Shown here in pieces: positions 1 to 9,938 of a stretch of DNA of 64,000 nucleotides. Position 1 is the first letter of the stretch, and each line of letters opens with the position of its first letter. Origin of the DNA: Farysia itapuensis (lineage: Eukaryota > Basidiomycota > Ustilaginomycetes > Ustilaginales > Ustilaginaceae); contig JALBYC010000011.1 in NCBI GenBank assembly GCA_023212645.1, positions 372,001-436,000 of the forward strand, in the 5' to 3' direction. The translations under genes and the position numbers were made by a program. The notes under the pieces were generated by a model. The model saw only the letters and a program-made list of their open reading frames with translations. It was not told where the DNA came from and made no database searches.

Positions 1-162
1 AGTTGCCACAAGATGAATCTCCCTCCCCCCCCCTACACATCTCACACAATTCGCCGCACGTCTTTGCACAAAACATGGTTGCTGAGGGTCTTTGCATGTA
101 TCTATGGTGACGGATTGACGGAAAATGCAGCCGGGAAAGGGAAAAGGAAAAGAGTCCGTGGT

Positions 163-1644
163 CTAGTGCGCAAGAGGGGCGTTCGGAGCAGCCCATTGTG
201 TGAATGCAAGTTTGCAGGGGTTGGGCCACCGTCGTGATTCGGAAAGCCAGCCGAACAGTCGGTACGATGTCCAATCCCTCCAGACCTTGCGCCACACACG
301 CGAGATGGGCGAAGGTATTAACGTCTTGTGCATAAAGTAGTGCGCGCGACGATAGGCGACCTTGACGTTGGGATTGATGTAAATTCGCGGTCTCAGCGGC
401 GAAAGTGCACGGTGGATGTCGTAGGATGCTAGTTGACATTCGCTCGAAAAGCAGATGGGCGACGAACGGAATGTGAGCGGCAAGAATGCCTCGCCAGATG
501 CAGGTGTGTCGAACCACTTTGCCGCGAATGCCGTCATGCCGTTCCAGCAGCTGTTTACGAGGAACGGTGTGCCAGAACGCAAGGCAGTGATATCGGCTGT
601 GCGGGAGAAGTAAGGCCAATTACGTTTGAGAGTGTTGCCGTCCACATCGCGAGTGACCCAGGTGTCGTAGAAGCCGTTGCCAATGTAGTCAATGGCGCAT
701 ACTTGGTCGTACTCGCCGTTGTTTGTGCCAAGCAGGTGATAAGCGTCTTTGGGGTCGAACAAGACGTCGTTGATCCAGAGTACGTGGGTGAATGGACGAC
801 TTGTGTTGGCGGCAGCGGTGAAAGGCTCCATAGCGATATTGCGCACCTGTGCAAGAAAGTCGATACGGCTCTGACCAGGCGAATGAATGTCTTGCCGAAT
901 GGCTCTGTCGTCACTCAGAATGCGGCTGTTGACATGCATGTCTGACAGATCTTGATCAAGCTGATGCAGTAACGGCCTTGTCCTGTCTGTCGAGTGCGAC
1001 TCGTAGATGGATACAAAGGCATTGTCAGCGCCGATGAGTTGAATGAGCCGTTTGAGCGAATCAGAGTAGGATGGCAAAATCTTCTCGTTGTTGTACAGAT
1101 TAGACGCAATGAAGACGTTGAGCTGAGCTGGTTGGTGTACGCTCAGACTAGAATCATTGAATCCTGAAATAACCGGTTGGAAGAAGACGAGCTCGATGAT
1201 GGCGGCAAACCAGATAATGGCGAGTAGGTAATGGAAACGCTTGATGGCTGAGCCGAACAGCGTCGAGCCCAAGTCGAGCGATCGTAGCGCCTTGTGTGTC
1301 CATGCTGCCGAGAACCGCCAGAGAGTAAGCAGCGGAAAGGCGACAATGAGGATGGCGAGGTACAAGAAGAGGGTGGTGCACGTCTCGTAGTGAATACAAG
1401 CTACACCAAACGAAGCGCCGGTGACGAGGACGATGGCGACAAAGACGGGCAGTGCGCGTCGAGCTGAAGCGAGCTTGCGCTGCTCAAAGTCGCATTCACC
1501 TTCGAGTTGCTCCTGAGCGTGGCTCGGAGCGAGAAGAGGAGCATCGTGACCCTCTTCAAAGCAGTCGAGCTTGAACTCTGGCTGCTTGTCCTCACGAAAC
1601 GGCGAGCGCAAAGCAGCTACCGCCGATGTTGGACACATTGACAT
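163..1644 (-). CDS. GT69 glycosyltransferase, CAP59/CMT1-type (alpha-1,3-mannosyltransferase-like)
   Basis: The 493-residue protein carries the GT69 hallmarks: an N-terminal block VFIASNLYNNE followed by VSIYESHSTDRT, and a core with WINDVLF, CAIDYIGNGFYDTW and SGTPFLVNSCWNG. Family members such as Cryptococcus Cap59 and Cmt1 make or extend mannose-containing glycans in the Golgi. Two or three hydrophobic segments (about residues 65-110 and 140-163) precede the lumenal catalytic domain, as expected for a membrane-anchored secretory-pathway enzyme. The reading frame stays open upstream to 2154, but that stretch reaches into the divergent gene and resembles no domain, so I start at the ATG at 1644 (MSMCPTS). 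Donor and acceptor are not readable from sequence, so mannosyltransferase is a family-level inference. No intron is seen. Confidence 0.85.
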   Translation of the reverse strand: MSMCPTSAVAALRSPFREDKQPEFKLDCFEEGHDAPLLAPSHAQEQLEGECDFEQRKLASARRALPVFVAIVLVTGASFGVACIHYETCTTLFLYLAILIVAFPLLTLWRFSAAWTHKALRSLDLGSTLFGSAIKRFHYLLAIIWFAAIIELVFFQPVISGFNDSSLSVHQPAQLNVFIASNLYNNEKILPSYSDSLKRLIQLIGADNAFVSIYESHSTDRTRPLLHQLDQDLSDMHVNSRILSDDRAIRQDIHSPGQSRIDFLAQVRNIAMEPFTAAANTSRPFTHVLWINDVLFDPKDAYHLLGTNNGEYDQVCAIDYIGNGFYDTWVTRDVDGNTLKRNWPYFSRTADITALRSGTPFLVNSCWNGMTAFAAKWFDTPASGEAFLPLTFRSSPICFSSECQLASYDIHRALSPLRPRIYINPNVKVAYRRAHYFMHKTLIPSPISRVWRKVWRDWTSYRLFGWLSESRRWPNPCKLAFTQWAAPNAPLAH

Positions 1645-2096
1645 GGCTGCTTGAAGAAAAGGAGTCACTGAGTCGTCTCCATAACGTTGACCGACGGTGA
1701 GGATTGGGAATGATGCAACGAGCAATGAGCGGAGTAGCTTAAAGAGCAGGCTGTGTTGTGTTTTTTCCCCTTTTGACACGCACAGCGCCGAGTTCATGCA
1801 CGTGTTGGTTGTATTCTTCGGCACACTCCTTTTAGCCCCGAAATAGTAACCTCCGTGCCGGAAGTTCAAGCGGAAATGCAAATCGAAGTCGATCTTCATT
1901 AGCGTATTCGAGGCCCCGGAACTTCCGCTCGGCACGTGGCTGACCGCGTATCGCGTGGCCGCGTGGAAATATAGAAATAATTCCTTCCGGCTGTTAGGCC
2001 CGGAGACGAGCCTGTTCACGGCGCCACGGCGTGCAAGGCAATCACAATGTGGAGCAACGTCGAAGCAGTGTCGAAGCAGTTGCTGTCTCACCAACC
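1645..2096. other. Divergent intergenic region, GT69 / BZZ1
   Basis: This 452 bp stretch separates two outward-facing start codons and must hold both promoters. The GT69 frame happens to stay open across it without recognisable protein features. No clear TATA box or repeat is seen. Confidence 0.6.
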
Positions 2097-4057
2097 ATGA
2101 CGGCGACCACCTTTGGCGTCCACTTGCCTGACCAAGTGCCGACCATTGCAGCATCGCTGACCGCTCAGCTTGCCGTAGAGTCTGATGTAGCTGCTTTCTT
2201 ATCCGAGCGTGCAGCGCTGGAGCGAGAATTCGCCTCTAAGCTTCAGTTGCTTTGTCGCAAGTACCGCGATAAGAAGGCAAAGCGCGAACAGGAGTGTGCA
2301 GTCGGGCCGAATCCTACCAGGGAATGGAGTAAGCAGCCTACGACCCTTGCTCACTATATTGATCAGCTCTTTGCTGCCACTGATGCAAGCACAGCTGAGC
2401 AAAACAACTTGGCAGCAAAGCTAGAGCAGACTTCGTCCAGCATTACCACCAGTGGTCGCAAAAGAGACGAGCTCCGCAAGAAGCATACCACATATGCTCA
2501 AAAGCTACTCTCCGATCGCGACCGCATCTACGCTGACCGTGACAAGGCAAAAGCAAAGTACGACGAAATGTGCCACGAGCTCGAGTCACATCGTCAGAAG
2601 CGTGAAAAGGCACAAGCAGGCGATCGACATGCAGACCGCGCAGCAAAAGCCTTTGCTACTGCAGAAAGCGACATGTGGAACGCCAAAAACTCCTACCTCA
2701 TCCAAATCGCTGTCTCCAATCGAGCAAAGCAGAAGTTTTACCGCGATGATCTGCCGACTGTGCAAGATAGCTTGCAGAACCTGTGGACATTGACAACCCA
2801 GTCGCTCGCCTCATCTGTTGCAAAAGCAAATTCGGCGACAGTCGCTCATTATGACGATCTCGCAAGCAAGTTTCAAGCCCTGGCTCCACAACGATCCAAG
2901 GTTGATCCCGCTTCAGACCAGCAGATGTTTGTGACCCACAACGAGCAACGATGGCAAGAGCCGGGAGAGTGGAGCTTTGAGCCTTGTGTTGGCTTTTTCG
3001 ACACACCCGAGATGTCAACCGAGCCGACAGCTGTGACGTTTCTCCAAAATCGACTGATCAAGTGCCGCAACAAAATGGCCGAGCTCGAACCACTTGCATC
3101 CGCCAAACGCAAAGAGATTGCCTCTCTCGAAAAAGTGCGTACTGCCTATGCCGAGCAAGAAGGGTTGGGCGACGCAGACGACGTGCACGACAATCTCTTC
3201 GAAGCGACAAAAATGGCCTTGGCTTTCGAGATTGAGCTGCACACCCTCAACGCTGAAGTCGACACAATACTCGCAGCAATCGGGGACGATCAGGGTCAAG
3301 GACGTCCACATCGCTTCAAGCCGACTTCGTTTACCATTCCTACCTCGTGCAACTTTTGCGGAAGCACCATCTGGGGCATTGCCAAGCAAGGCGCCGTCTG
3401 TAAGCCATGCGGGTACACTGTGCATCAAAAGTGCGAGATGAAGGTAGCTGCCGATTGCAAAGCCTCATCCGGCGTCAATCAAACTATGTCACGTACTGCA
3501 AGCCCCGCTCCGTCGAGATTGCAGCCTAGTCAGTCCAGTCGAGCTCCCTCGCCATTACCGCCAGCAGCTTCGCTACCAAGTTTGGAGACAAACGCGATGG
3601 GCACCATTCTGTACGCTTTCGAAGCGAGCAGTCCCTTTGAGCTCAGTGTGGCTGAAGGCGAGTCTGTCGAGCTGATTGAAGATGACACGGACAACACGGG
3701 GTGGATCAAAGTCAAGCAGGGCTCGCAGCAAGGACTCGTGCCTACCTCCTACTGTGATTTCGACACTGGTGCCGCTGAAAATACCTCCGGCGCATCAGCA
3801 TCGCAAGGATGCGGCAAATATGCGCGGGCACTGTATAGCTACGACGCGCAGGACGGAGACGAGCTCAGCCTTAAAGAAGGCGAAAGGATAGAGATTACAG
3901 CGACGGGCTTCGACTATGCCGAAGGGTAAGTTCACCGCCAGGCACCTCGTGACTACGTGGCCGAGACTGACTACTTTTTTACCAACGCAGATGGTGTCAA
4001 GGTGTCAAGCTAGGTAAAATGGGTATCTTTCCATCCAACTACGTCGAAGCAGAATGA
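2097..4057 (+). CDS. BZZ1: Bzz1-like F-BAR / C1 / double SH3 protein
   Basis: Two exons, 2097-3925 and 3991-4057, flank a 65 bp intron with donor GTAAGT and acceptor CAG. The joined 631-residue product ends in GWCQGVKLGKMGIFPSNYVEAE, which completes the second SH3 domain. Domain order: FCH/F-BAR coiled coil (about 1-260), second coiled coil (about 300-380), C1 zinc finger (about 403-452, HRFKPTSF...CNFC...C..C...H..C pattern), SH3-1 (about 502-557) and SH3-2 (about 583-629). This matches fungal Bzz1, which links membrane curvature to Las17/WASP-driven actin assembly at endocytic sites. The frame extends upstream to a GTG at 2031. The first ATG is 2097, in good context (accATGa). A further 5' exon cannot be excluded. 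Confidence 0.9.
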
Positions 4058-4079
4058 AGAAGACAGCTGTTGGCCGACG

Positions 4080-5045
4080 TCACACGGCACTTTCGTCAAT
4101 CATGACATACTCGCGCGTACTGGCGCCAAAGTACAGTGTGTCGCCGTTCTTGATCTCATAGTAGCGCGATGGTGGGATCTCTTTCTCGTTGACCTCACAT
4201 CCATTCGCCGATTCCAGGTCGATAAGATACGGTCTGAAAGAAGGGGTAAATGTCAGCTTTCATGTTTGCTGAAGGCCGCAAGCGTAGCGTACATACCTAA
4301 TGCGCTTCTTTTGGTCCCCAAATTCGTTTGTCTCGATCGTCTGTCGAAACTGGATGACGGCATGTTGCTTGGAGCACGACGGGTGGTCGAGTGGGATGTC
4401 AACCACCGTACGGTCGCGGCCCAGTAGGTACGCAGATTGAGCGCCAAGTACCAGCATCTCTTGTTCTTTGCCGTCCTTGTAGGCGTACATTCTCCACGGA
4501 TGTTTGGGTTTCCGTGCCTCGGGAGGTTCGTGGTACTTGAGCGCGACACCATTCTTCTGATTTGACTCGGCGGCGAGGAGGCCGGATGGCTTGAAATTAG
4601 GCGCATCTTCTTCTGGCAGCTCTTGCTCGCCATTTTGCTCCACAGAGGTGGAGTCTAGGTAGCGTTGACGTTCCGAAGCTCTGTCTCGCTCGAATTGAGG
4701 TTGTCTACGTGAAGGGGGCGACCGGGATCGCGTTCTGATATTGTCGTCGCGTGTCCGTTCTGAGCGACCGGCCTTGTCCTTTGACCGAGATTCGTCGTCA
4801 GCATCCCATCGAGACCTCTTTCGGTGCGACGAAGATGCCTCTTTCGCCGGTCGGCTGCTTTTGCTTGACCCCTGGCGATCATCGTGATGTCGACGACTAG
4901 ATTCATGATGCGACCGTTCCCGATCACGACTTCCATCGCGGCGATGCGACCGAGACGAGTGCCGGTGCCGATCCGAGTCGGTCCTCACATCTCTGCCATG
5001 AGATCTAGAGGTTGACCCGCCACTTGGTCGTTCTGTGTCCGACAT
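4080..5045 (-). CDS. PML1: FHA-domain splicing factor, Pml1/SNIP1 family
   Basis: Exon 1 is 5045-4297 and exon 2 is 4233-4080. The 63 bp intron (GTATGT...CAG) lies inside the FHA domain, and splicing joins KKRI with RPYLIDLESANG in frame to give 300 residues. Residues 1 to about 160 are rich in Arg/Ser/Asp/His (SR-like). The C-terminal half is a forkhead-associated domain with the family signature GRDRTVVDIPLDHPSCSKQHAV and SANG. SNIP1/Pml1 proteins belong to the RES complex of the activated spliceosome and support pre-mRNA retention and splicing. The stop at 4080 lies 22 bp from the stop of the convergent BZZ1 gene, so their 3' UTRs probably overlap. The ATG at 5045 faces the gene at 5182. 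Confidence 0.92.
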
Positions 5046-5181
5046 GGGACAGGGGTATGTTGCTCAGTGATGGCGGAAGAAGAACCTCGGAAGAAGAACC
5101 TCCACCCAGAATTAATTTGGCGCTATTTAGCAGTTATTTCTTCTTGGCTGTCAAACCTTCTTTTGGCTTCCCACCGCAGCT
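5046..5181. promoter_or_regulatory. Compact bidirectional promoter
   Basis: Only 136 bp lie between the start codons of the FHA gene (minus) and the helical-repeat gene (plus), so the two probably share one bidirectional promoter. No TATA box is evident. The plus-strand side becomes pyrimidine-rich close to the ATG. Co-expression is an inference. Confidence 0.5.
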
Positions 5182-7155
5182 ATGCCGCCCAAAAGAGCCA
5201 ACAAGGGAGTGGGCTCGTCCAACGCTGGAGCAGGCGCCGGAAGGTCTGGCATAGTGAATCCCGCCAGCTATACAGACTATGATGAGGCTATGGAGGATGG
5301 TGTAGAGCTTGAAGAAAAGGGCGAAAGGTTTCAGTTCGGGCCTAAAGCACAGCGTTTCTACGAACAGGCAGGACAACTCTACCTCCGGGCAGCTGCTCTG
5401 GCTCCGACCACTTCTGGATCACACCAAGCTGCCGATGCACTGTACAATGCTTCGCGTATCCAATTCCTGCTGGGAACACAATTCTACTACGTGCCACAGA
5501 ATGTGTTCTCGATAGCTGAAAGTGTTTATACTAGCTCGCAAGCGCTCCACAAGCTTAATCAGCCAGCACTCCCGCTGCGTCAGGACGGAGAGCCAGGACA
5601 GCTTGCCGATCCTTTCTTGCTGGATGTAGTGACAGCTCGCGCCACAGCATACCAGTGTCTTGCTGAACTGCTGGATGAGGTGGGTGGCTGGCCTTCCGAT
5701 CAGGCGAGACAGCTTGCTGGAACAAGTGCGCTCACCGCAGAAGACGATGACGAGACAAGTCGAACGGGGAGCTTCTACACGCCAATAAAGCTGTGGCATA
5801 CAGCGCATGAAGCTTTCGAGTCAGTGGCTTTTGCTCAGCATGCCATTCTTGTAGACCAACAAACAAGTACGGACGATGACGGCGCCGACGTTTCAGCATC
5901 AGCAGAAGCCGAGCCGATGGCAGAGACGCCAGTAGACAAAGTGCCAAACGGAGACGACGTTTACGGCTATACGTCGTCACTGGTCACGACAGTCTCGTTG
6001 ATTGATTCGCAACTGGCCTCGCTAGCATGTTTGACATCGCTGGTCCAGTCCGCTCGATCTTCTCAAAGCGCGCAAGAATGGGACGCACGAGCTAAAGCCA
6101 GCTGTGCCCTGACAGAGTCGTGGATGACGAGTAACTCGCAATTGCCATCAATCGCTGACGAGAAGGAGCAGGTCGAGAAGGAGCAAGAGCTTCTCCGTGC
6201 TCAGCTTTCCTTGCGCACCACTCTCCTCGGCAAAGCGGTAGAGCTGTTCGCCAAAGGTCAGAATGCTTCCGACGTTGGCAGCATTCAGGCGCAAGTTCAA
6301 TCGGCGATGGAGTACGTACACGACTGGTCGAACCGACTCCTTGATCCAATTCCTGGGTCGGCCTCAGGGATGAAGCCTAAAGTGGACGTGCCGACGCTGT
6401 GCGACGTCGGCGAGGCAGGCCAGACACTCTGTCGTCTTGGCCTTCGTTTACTCTTTGCTAGCGCTGACAGTATCAATGCAGCACAGGCAATCTGGACCCT
6501 GGCGACATTGTCGACGAAACTGTACTCGTCTGCGCTCTCCGCGCTCGACACGTCGTCCGGTAGTGGCACGGCTGCGGTCTTAGGCCAGGCCAACACATCT
6601 ACACCGACATCGAGGGCGCGGTGCCGGATCCTCATGGCGCTGTCTTCGCTGTCCCTCTTTCGATCCAGTGTGCTATTCGAACAGTCCGGCGTGCAAGGCG
6701 CACTGGGTACACGCACTAAATTGGTCGACAATGCACGTTTATACGCTCGGAAGGCCGTCACTGAAATAGGCTTGCCTGCGCTTTTACGTCCTCCCACCCA
6801 AGGATCACCGCAGACGCTGCCACCTGGAGGTTGGGACAGCCTCACCCTCCAGGCTGACTCTCTATTCGTGCTGCTCCGATCGCTTCTGCACAGATACAAA
6901 ATCGGCGCTGCGACGGACAACCCGAGCGTTGAGACGCTTCAACACGAACTATCACATTGCCTCGCGCATCTCGTACAGCTTCAGCACACTGCCATCACCA
7001 ACGATGCAGGCATGAACGTGGCTGTGTGGCTGTATCAAAAGGGTCTTGTCACTTTCGTCGACCAGATCGTCGATGAGAACGGCGTCCAACTCTGCCAGCA
7101 GGAAGCAGAATGGTGGCAGGAGGTCTTTACTCAAATCAATGCACAGACGCAATAG
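5182..7155 (+). CDS. Conserved hypothetical helical (TPR-like) protein
   Basis: A single 657-codon frame from a good-context ATG (gctATGccg). The N-terminal 25 residues are basic and Gly/Ser-rich (MPPKRANKG). The rest is strongly helical with repeated Ala/Leu-rich pairs, for example AQRFYEQAGQLYLRAAAL and AADALYNASRIQFLLG, resembling tetratricopeptide units. An acidic, low-complexity segment near residues 230-255 interrupts the helices. I do not recognise the family and see no catalytic motif, signal peptide or membrane segment. A scaffold or adaptor role in cytosol or nucleus would fit, but this is inference. It shares a 136 bp promoter with the FHA splicing factor and converges with RPT6, 69 bp away. 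Confidence 0.8.
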   Translation: MPPKRANKGVGSSNAGAGAGRSGIVNPASYTDYDEAMEDGVELEEKGERFQFGPKAQRFYEQAGQLYLRAAALAPTTSGSHQAADALYNASRIQFLLGTQFYYVPQNVFSIAESVYTSSQALHKLNQPALPLRQDGEPGQLADPFLLDVVTARATAYQCLAELLDEVGGWPSDQARQLAGTSALTAEDDDETSRTGSFYTPIKLWHTAHEAFESVAFAQHAILVDQQTSTDDDGADVSASAEAEPMAETPVDKVPNGDDVYGYTSSLVTTVSLIDSQLASLACLTSLVQSARSSQSAQEWDARAKASCALTESWMTSNSQLPSIADEKEQVEKEQELLRAQLSLRTTLLGKAVELFAKGQNASDVGSIQAQVQSAMEYVHDWSNRLLDPIPGSASGMKPKVDVPTLCDVGEAGQTLCRLGLRLLFASADSINAAQAIWTLATLSTKLYSSALSALDTSSGSGTAAVLGQANTSTPTSRARCRILMALSSLSLFRSSVLFEQSGVQGALGTRTKLVDNARLYARKAVTEIGLPALLRPPTQGSPQTLPPGGWDSLTLQADSLFVLLRSLLHRYKIGAATDNPSVETLQHELSHCLAHLVQLQHTAITNDAGMNVAVWLYQKGLVTFVDQIVDENGVQLCQQEAEWWQEVFTQINAQTQ

Positions 7156-7224
7156 ACGTATAGTAACATGCATTGAGGAAGAAGCGGAGGGGGATGTGTA
7201 ATGGTACAGTGCGTGGCGCGAGGT

Positions 7225-8493
7225 TTAGGTGAAAAGCTTGTTGACCGAAGTCTCTGCCGAGTTCTGAGCGCGAAGAACCTTGGCGATGGCCAGTTCGAAG
7301 TCTTCGTGCGAGACGTGTTGTCTGCGTTCACGCAGTGCGTACATGCCTGCTTCTGTGCAGATACCGCGGACTTCAGCACCAGAGCATTGACCCATCTTTT
7401 CGGCAAGCGCCCGTAGGTTGATTCCGCGTTGAAGCGACATCTTTCGACTGTGAATGCGCAAGATCGAGACACGCGCCTCCGGACCCGGCGGTGGAAATTC
7501 AATCTTTCGGTCAATACGTCCTGGTCGCAGCAGCGCCGAGTCCAGAATGTCGATTCGGTTGGTGGCCATAATGACCTTGATGTTCTTGGTGCCTTCGAAA
7601 CCGTCCAGCTGGTTGAGTAGCTCCAGCATGGTTCGTTGCACTTCAGAGTCGCCACCGCCAGAGCCACCTTCGCCTCGCGACGAACCAATACTGTCGATTT
7701 CGTCCATAAAGATGATGGAGGGTGCATGCTCTCGTGCCATGACGAAAAGCTCTCGAACCATTCGCGAACCTTCACCAATGTACTTTTGAACAAGCTCTGA
7801 ACCGGAGACACGGATAAAGCGACAGTCGGTGTGATGCGCCACAGCTCTTGCGAGCAGCGTTTTGCCCGTGCCGGGAGGGCCGTATAACAAGACGCCTTTG
7901 GGCTGAGCGATACCCAGTGCCTCGAATAGCTCGGGGTGCTTGACTGGAAGCTCGATCACTTCCTTGATCTCCTTGATTTGGCGGTCCAGACCTCCAACCA
8001 TTTCGTAGGTCGAGTCTGGCACCTTTTCGACCATCATGAGCGAGACTAACGGATCAATCTTGTTAGGCAGAACCTTGTGCAGTGTATAGGAATCGGATCG
8101 TAGCGCGACTCTCAACGTCGGCGTCAATGTCGAAATGTCGATGTCGGCGGCAATGTCGACCACGTATTTGCCTTCGGGTTGCACCTTGACCAGCACCTTT
8201 TTCTTGCCCATTACCTTGACCACCTCGCCGACGTAAGAACCTGGCTCCTGAAGCAATTGCAGTTCCTCTCGTAGCAAGCGTACGCGCGCATTAAGAGTGT
8301 TCCGCTGCGCTTCCAGACGGCGCAAGTTTTGTGTCTTTTCGTTGATAAGGATCTCGTAGGAACGAATTTTGGACTGGTAGAAGGACTGAATACCTAATGC
8401 ATTGCCTGAAGCTGCCGCTCCGCCAATGTTGGCAAGCGAAGTCGGCTGCTTGACAATTGAATCGGCAACATGAGAAGTGACTGCCGCGGTCAT
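7225..8493 (-). CDS. RPT6: 26S proteasome regulatory ATPase Rpt6
   Basis: Type-I AAA ATPase of the 19S base. Order: N-terminal coiled coil ([20 protein letters not shown]), OB domain ([20 protein letters not shown]), Walker A GPPGTGKT (about residue 203), Walker B IIFMDEID, sensor-1 ATNRID, arginine-finger region RPGRIDRK. The sequence [27 protein letters not shown] is specific to Rpt6. Starting at 8493 gives 422 residues, near the family norm of about 405. The frame continues to an earlier ATG at 8610, which would add 39 residues with no conserved features, so I prefer the internal start. The C-terminus NKLFT lacks the HbYX motif, as in other Rpt6 proteins. It hexamerises with Rpt1-5 to unfold and feed ubiquitinated substrates to the 20S core. 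Confidence 0.96.
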   Translation of the reverse strand: MTAAVTSHVADSIVKQPTSLANIGGAAASGNALGIQSFYQSKIRSYEILINEKTQNLRRLEAQRNTLNARVRLLREELQLLQEPGSYVGEVVKVMGKKKVLVKVQPEGKYVVDIAADIDISTLTPTLRVALRSDSYTLHKVLPNKIDPLVSLMMVEKVPDSTYEMVGGLDRQIKEIKEVIELPVKHPELFEALGIAQPKGVLLYGPPGTGKTLLARAVAHHTDCRFIRVSGSELVQKYIGEGSRMVRELFVMAREHAPSIIFMDEIDSIGSSRGEGGSGGGDSEVQRTMLELLNQLDGFEGTKNIKVIMATNRIDILDSALLRPGRIDRKIEFPPPGPEARVSILRIHSRKMSLQRGINLRALAEKMGQCSGAEVRGICTEAGMYALRERRQHVSHEDFELAIAKVLRAQNSAETSVNKLFT

Positions 8494-8938
8494 GTTGAGC
8501 GCCACTGATGGTATAGATGGTGTTGATGAGCCAAATTCAGAGTTGTTCTCCACCTTCAGACGCGCACTCCACCGGCTCAGTCGATCACCAGCAAAATCTA
8601 GGTCTAACATATTTTACGCTCAGTCTAACATTTAGCCAGCACTAACGCCACCTGACCTCCTTACCAGAAGCTCAGATCGCGGCAGAGCCCTGTCAGAAAG
8701 GGTCAGCTGCGTTACAGCTTGAAGGCTCAGCTTGCTCAGACGGATGTGGCGTGAGTTGCGATACAGGCAAAAACACGAGTACGGTCCAATGACAGAGCGT
8801 GAAACTGTCATACACCCTGCGCTCCTCCACCCGAAATTTTGAGGTTCGGATTTACAGGACTTGTACATCCTTGCCAGCCACCACCATCTACAACACCTCC
8901 AAGACTGGACTGTTTGACGGCCAAGACTTCCTTACAGC
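8494..8938. other. Divergent intergenic region, RPT6 / ISA1
   Basis: 445 bp between the two outward-facing starts. The part from 8494 to 8610 could be translated if RPT6 used its upstream ATG. Nothing else coding, no repeats, no clear TATA box. Confidence 0.5.
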
Positions 8939-9850
8939 ATGTCTTCACGGTCCATCGCTACGGTCGCCGTTGCAGCTTCTGCATCATGTCTTCGTGCGCC
9001 GTCTAGTAGCGTTGGCAGAGCTTCCATCCTGCCCTTCTTGTACCCGCTTGGTGTTTCGTCTCGATCAAACGAGCGGGCGTTTTCGCAGCTATCAGACACA
9101 GATTTGTCAACCGGTCGCAAAAGCATGTCGAGAAGACTGACTACGTGCGCTACACTCGCGGCTCCGTCTTCCACGGCCAAAGTACAGTCTCTCTCGCAGC
9201 AGCAATCGACTTCGACATCAACACAACCTCCGCCACCCACACTAGGCTCGACCTCTAGTGCAGATCCAGCATGTGCGACGCTATCACCTTCCTCACCGGC
9301 ATCGAAACGCTCGCAAAAGGATCCTCGCAACTCAGCTTCGGCCACTGACAAAGTATTGTCAACATCGACGCCACCCGCGGAAGTAGCTGAAATGGCAAAG
9401 AAGCCAGAAGTCGCTGCCTCCATGCCCGATGCAACAGCTCCGCCAGCGTCTTCAAGTCCGCCTCCTGCAGCAGGAACAAAGAAGTCAGCAGATCGTGGGA
9501 CGAGATTCCGATCACGCGCAGCCGCTCTCAAGCTAACCCCTACGGCTGTTTTGCGTTTACGAGCGCTTCTCGAGTCCGACGCCGGTCCCAAACTCATCCG
9601 CGTCGGTGTCAAGAACAAGGGCTGTGCCGGCATGTCCTATCACCTAGAGTACATCAAACCCGAAGAAGCAGCCAAATTTGACGAACGCGTTCAGCAGGAC
9701 GGCGTCGAAGTTCTCATCGAGAGCAAAGCGCTCTTCAGCATCATTGGCTCTGAAATGGACTGGCAGGAAGACCGCCTCAGCGCCAAGTTTGTCTTCAACA
9801 ACCCCAACGTCAAGGAGGCATGTGGTTGTGGCGAATCCTTTCTCACATAA
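8939..9850 (+). CDS. ISA1: Mitochondrial iron-sulfur assembly protein Isa1 (A-type carrier)
   Basis: 303 residues. The C-terminal ~110 residues are a HesB/IscA domain with the three metal-binding cysteines: one in KNKGCAGMSYHL (about residue 229) and two in EACGCGESF near the C-terminus. Isa1 works with Isa2 and Iba57 in mitochondria to build [4Fe-4S] clusters for lipoate synthase, aconitase and respiratory enzymes. The long N-terminus (about 190 residues) starts like a presequence, rich in Ser/Arg/Ala with few acids, and continues as Ser/Pro/Ala low complexity. It is far longer than in yeast Isa1 (250 residues in all). Paralogue Isa2 is a less likely identity because GCAGMSYHLEY matches Isa1 better. 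Convergent with MRH4, 88 bp apart. Confidence 0.92.
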   Translation: MSSRSIATVAVAASASCLRAPSSSVGRASILPFLYPLGVSSRSNERAFSQLSDTDLSTGRKSMSRRLTTCATLAAPSSTAKVQSLSQQQSTSTSTQPPPPTLGSTSSADPACATLSPSSPASKRSQKDPRNSASATDKVLSTSTPPAEVAEMAKKPEVAASMPDATAPPASSSPPPAAGTKKSADRGTRFRSRAAALKLTPTAVLRLRALLESDAGPKLIRVGVKNKGCAGMSYHLEYIKPEEAAKFDERVQQDGVEVLIESKALFSIIGSEMDWQEDRLSAKFVFNNPNVKEACGCGESFLT

Positions 9851-9938
9851 CCTGCGCCTGTATCAGTCGCAATCGAACTACATCTCTGAAAAAGTGACAG
9901 CACTGTGGTATTGCGTGTTTGTGATTAGTGGTGAATCA

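Noticed and set aside
1645..2154. N-terminal extension of the GT69 protein to 2154
   Set aside because: It overlaps the start of the divergent BZZ1 gene and encodes no hydrophobic or conserved feature. The internal ATG at 1644 gives a normal-length protein.
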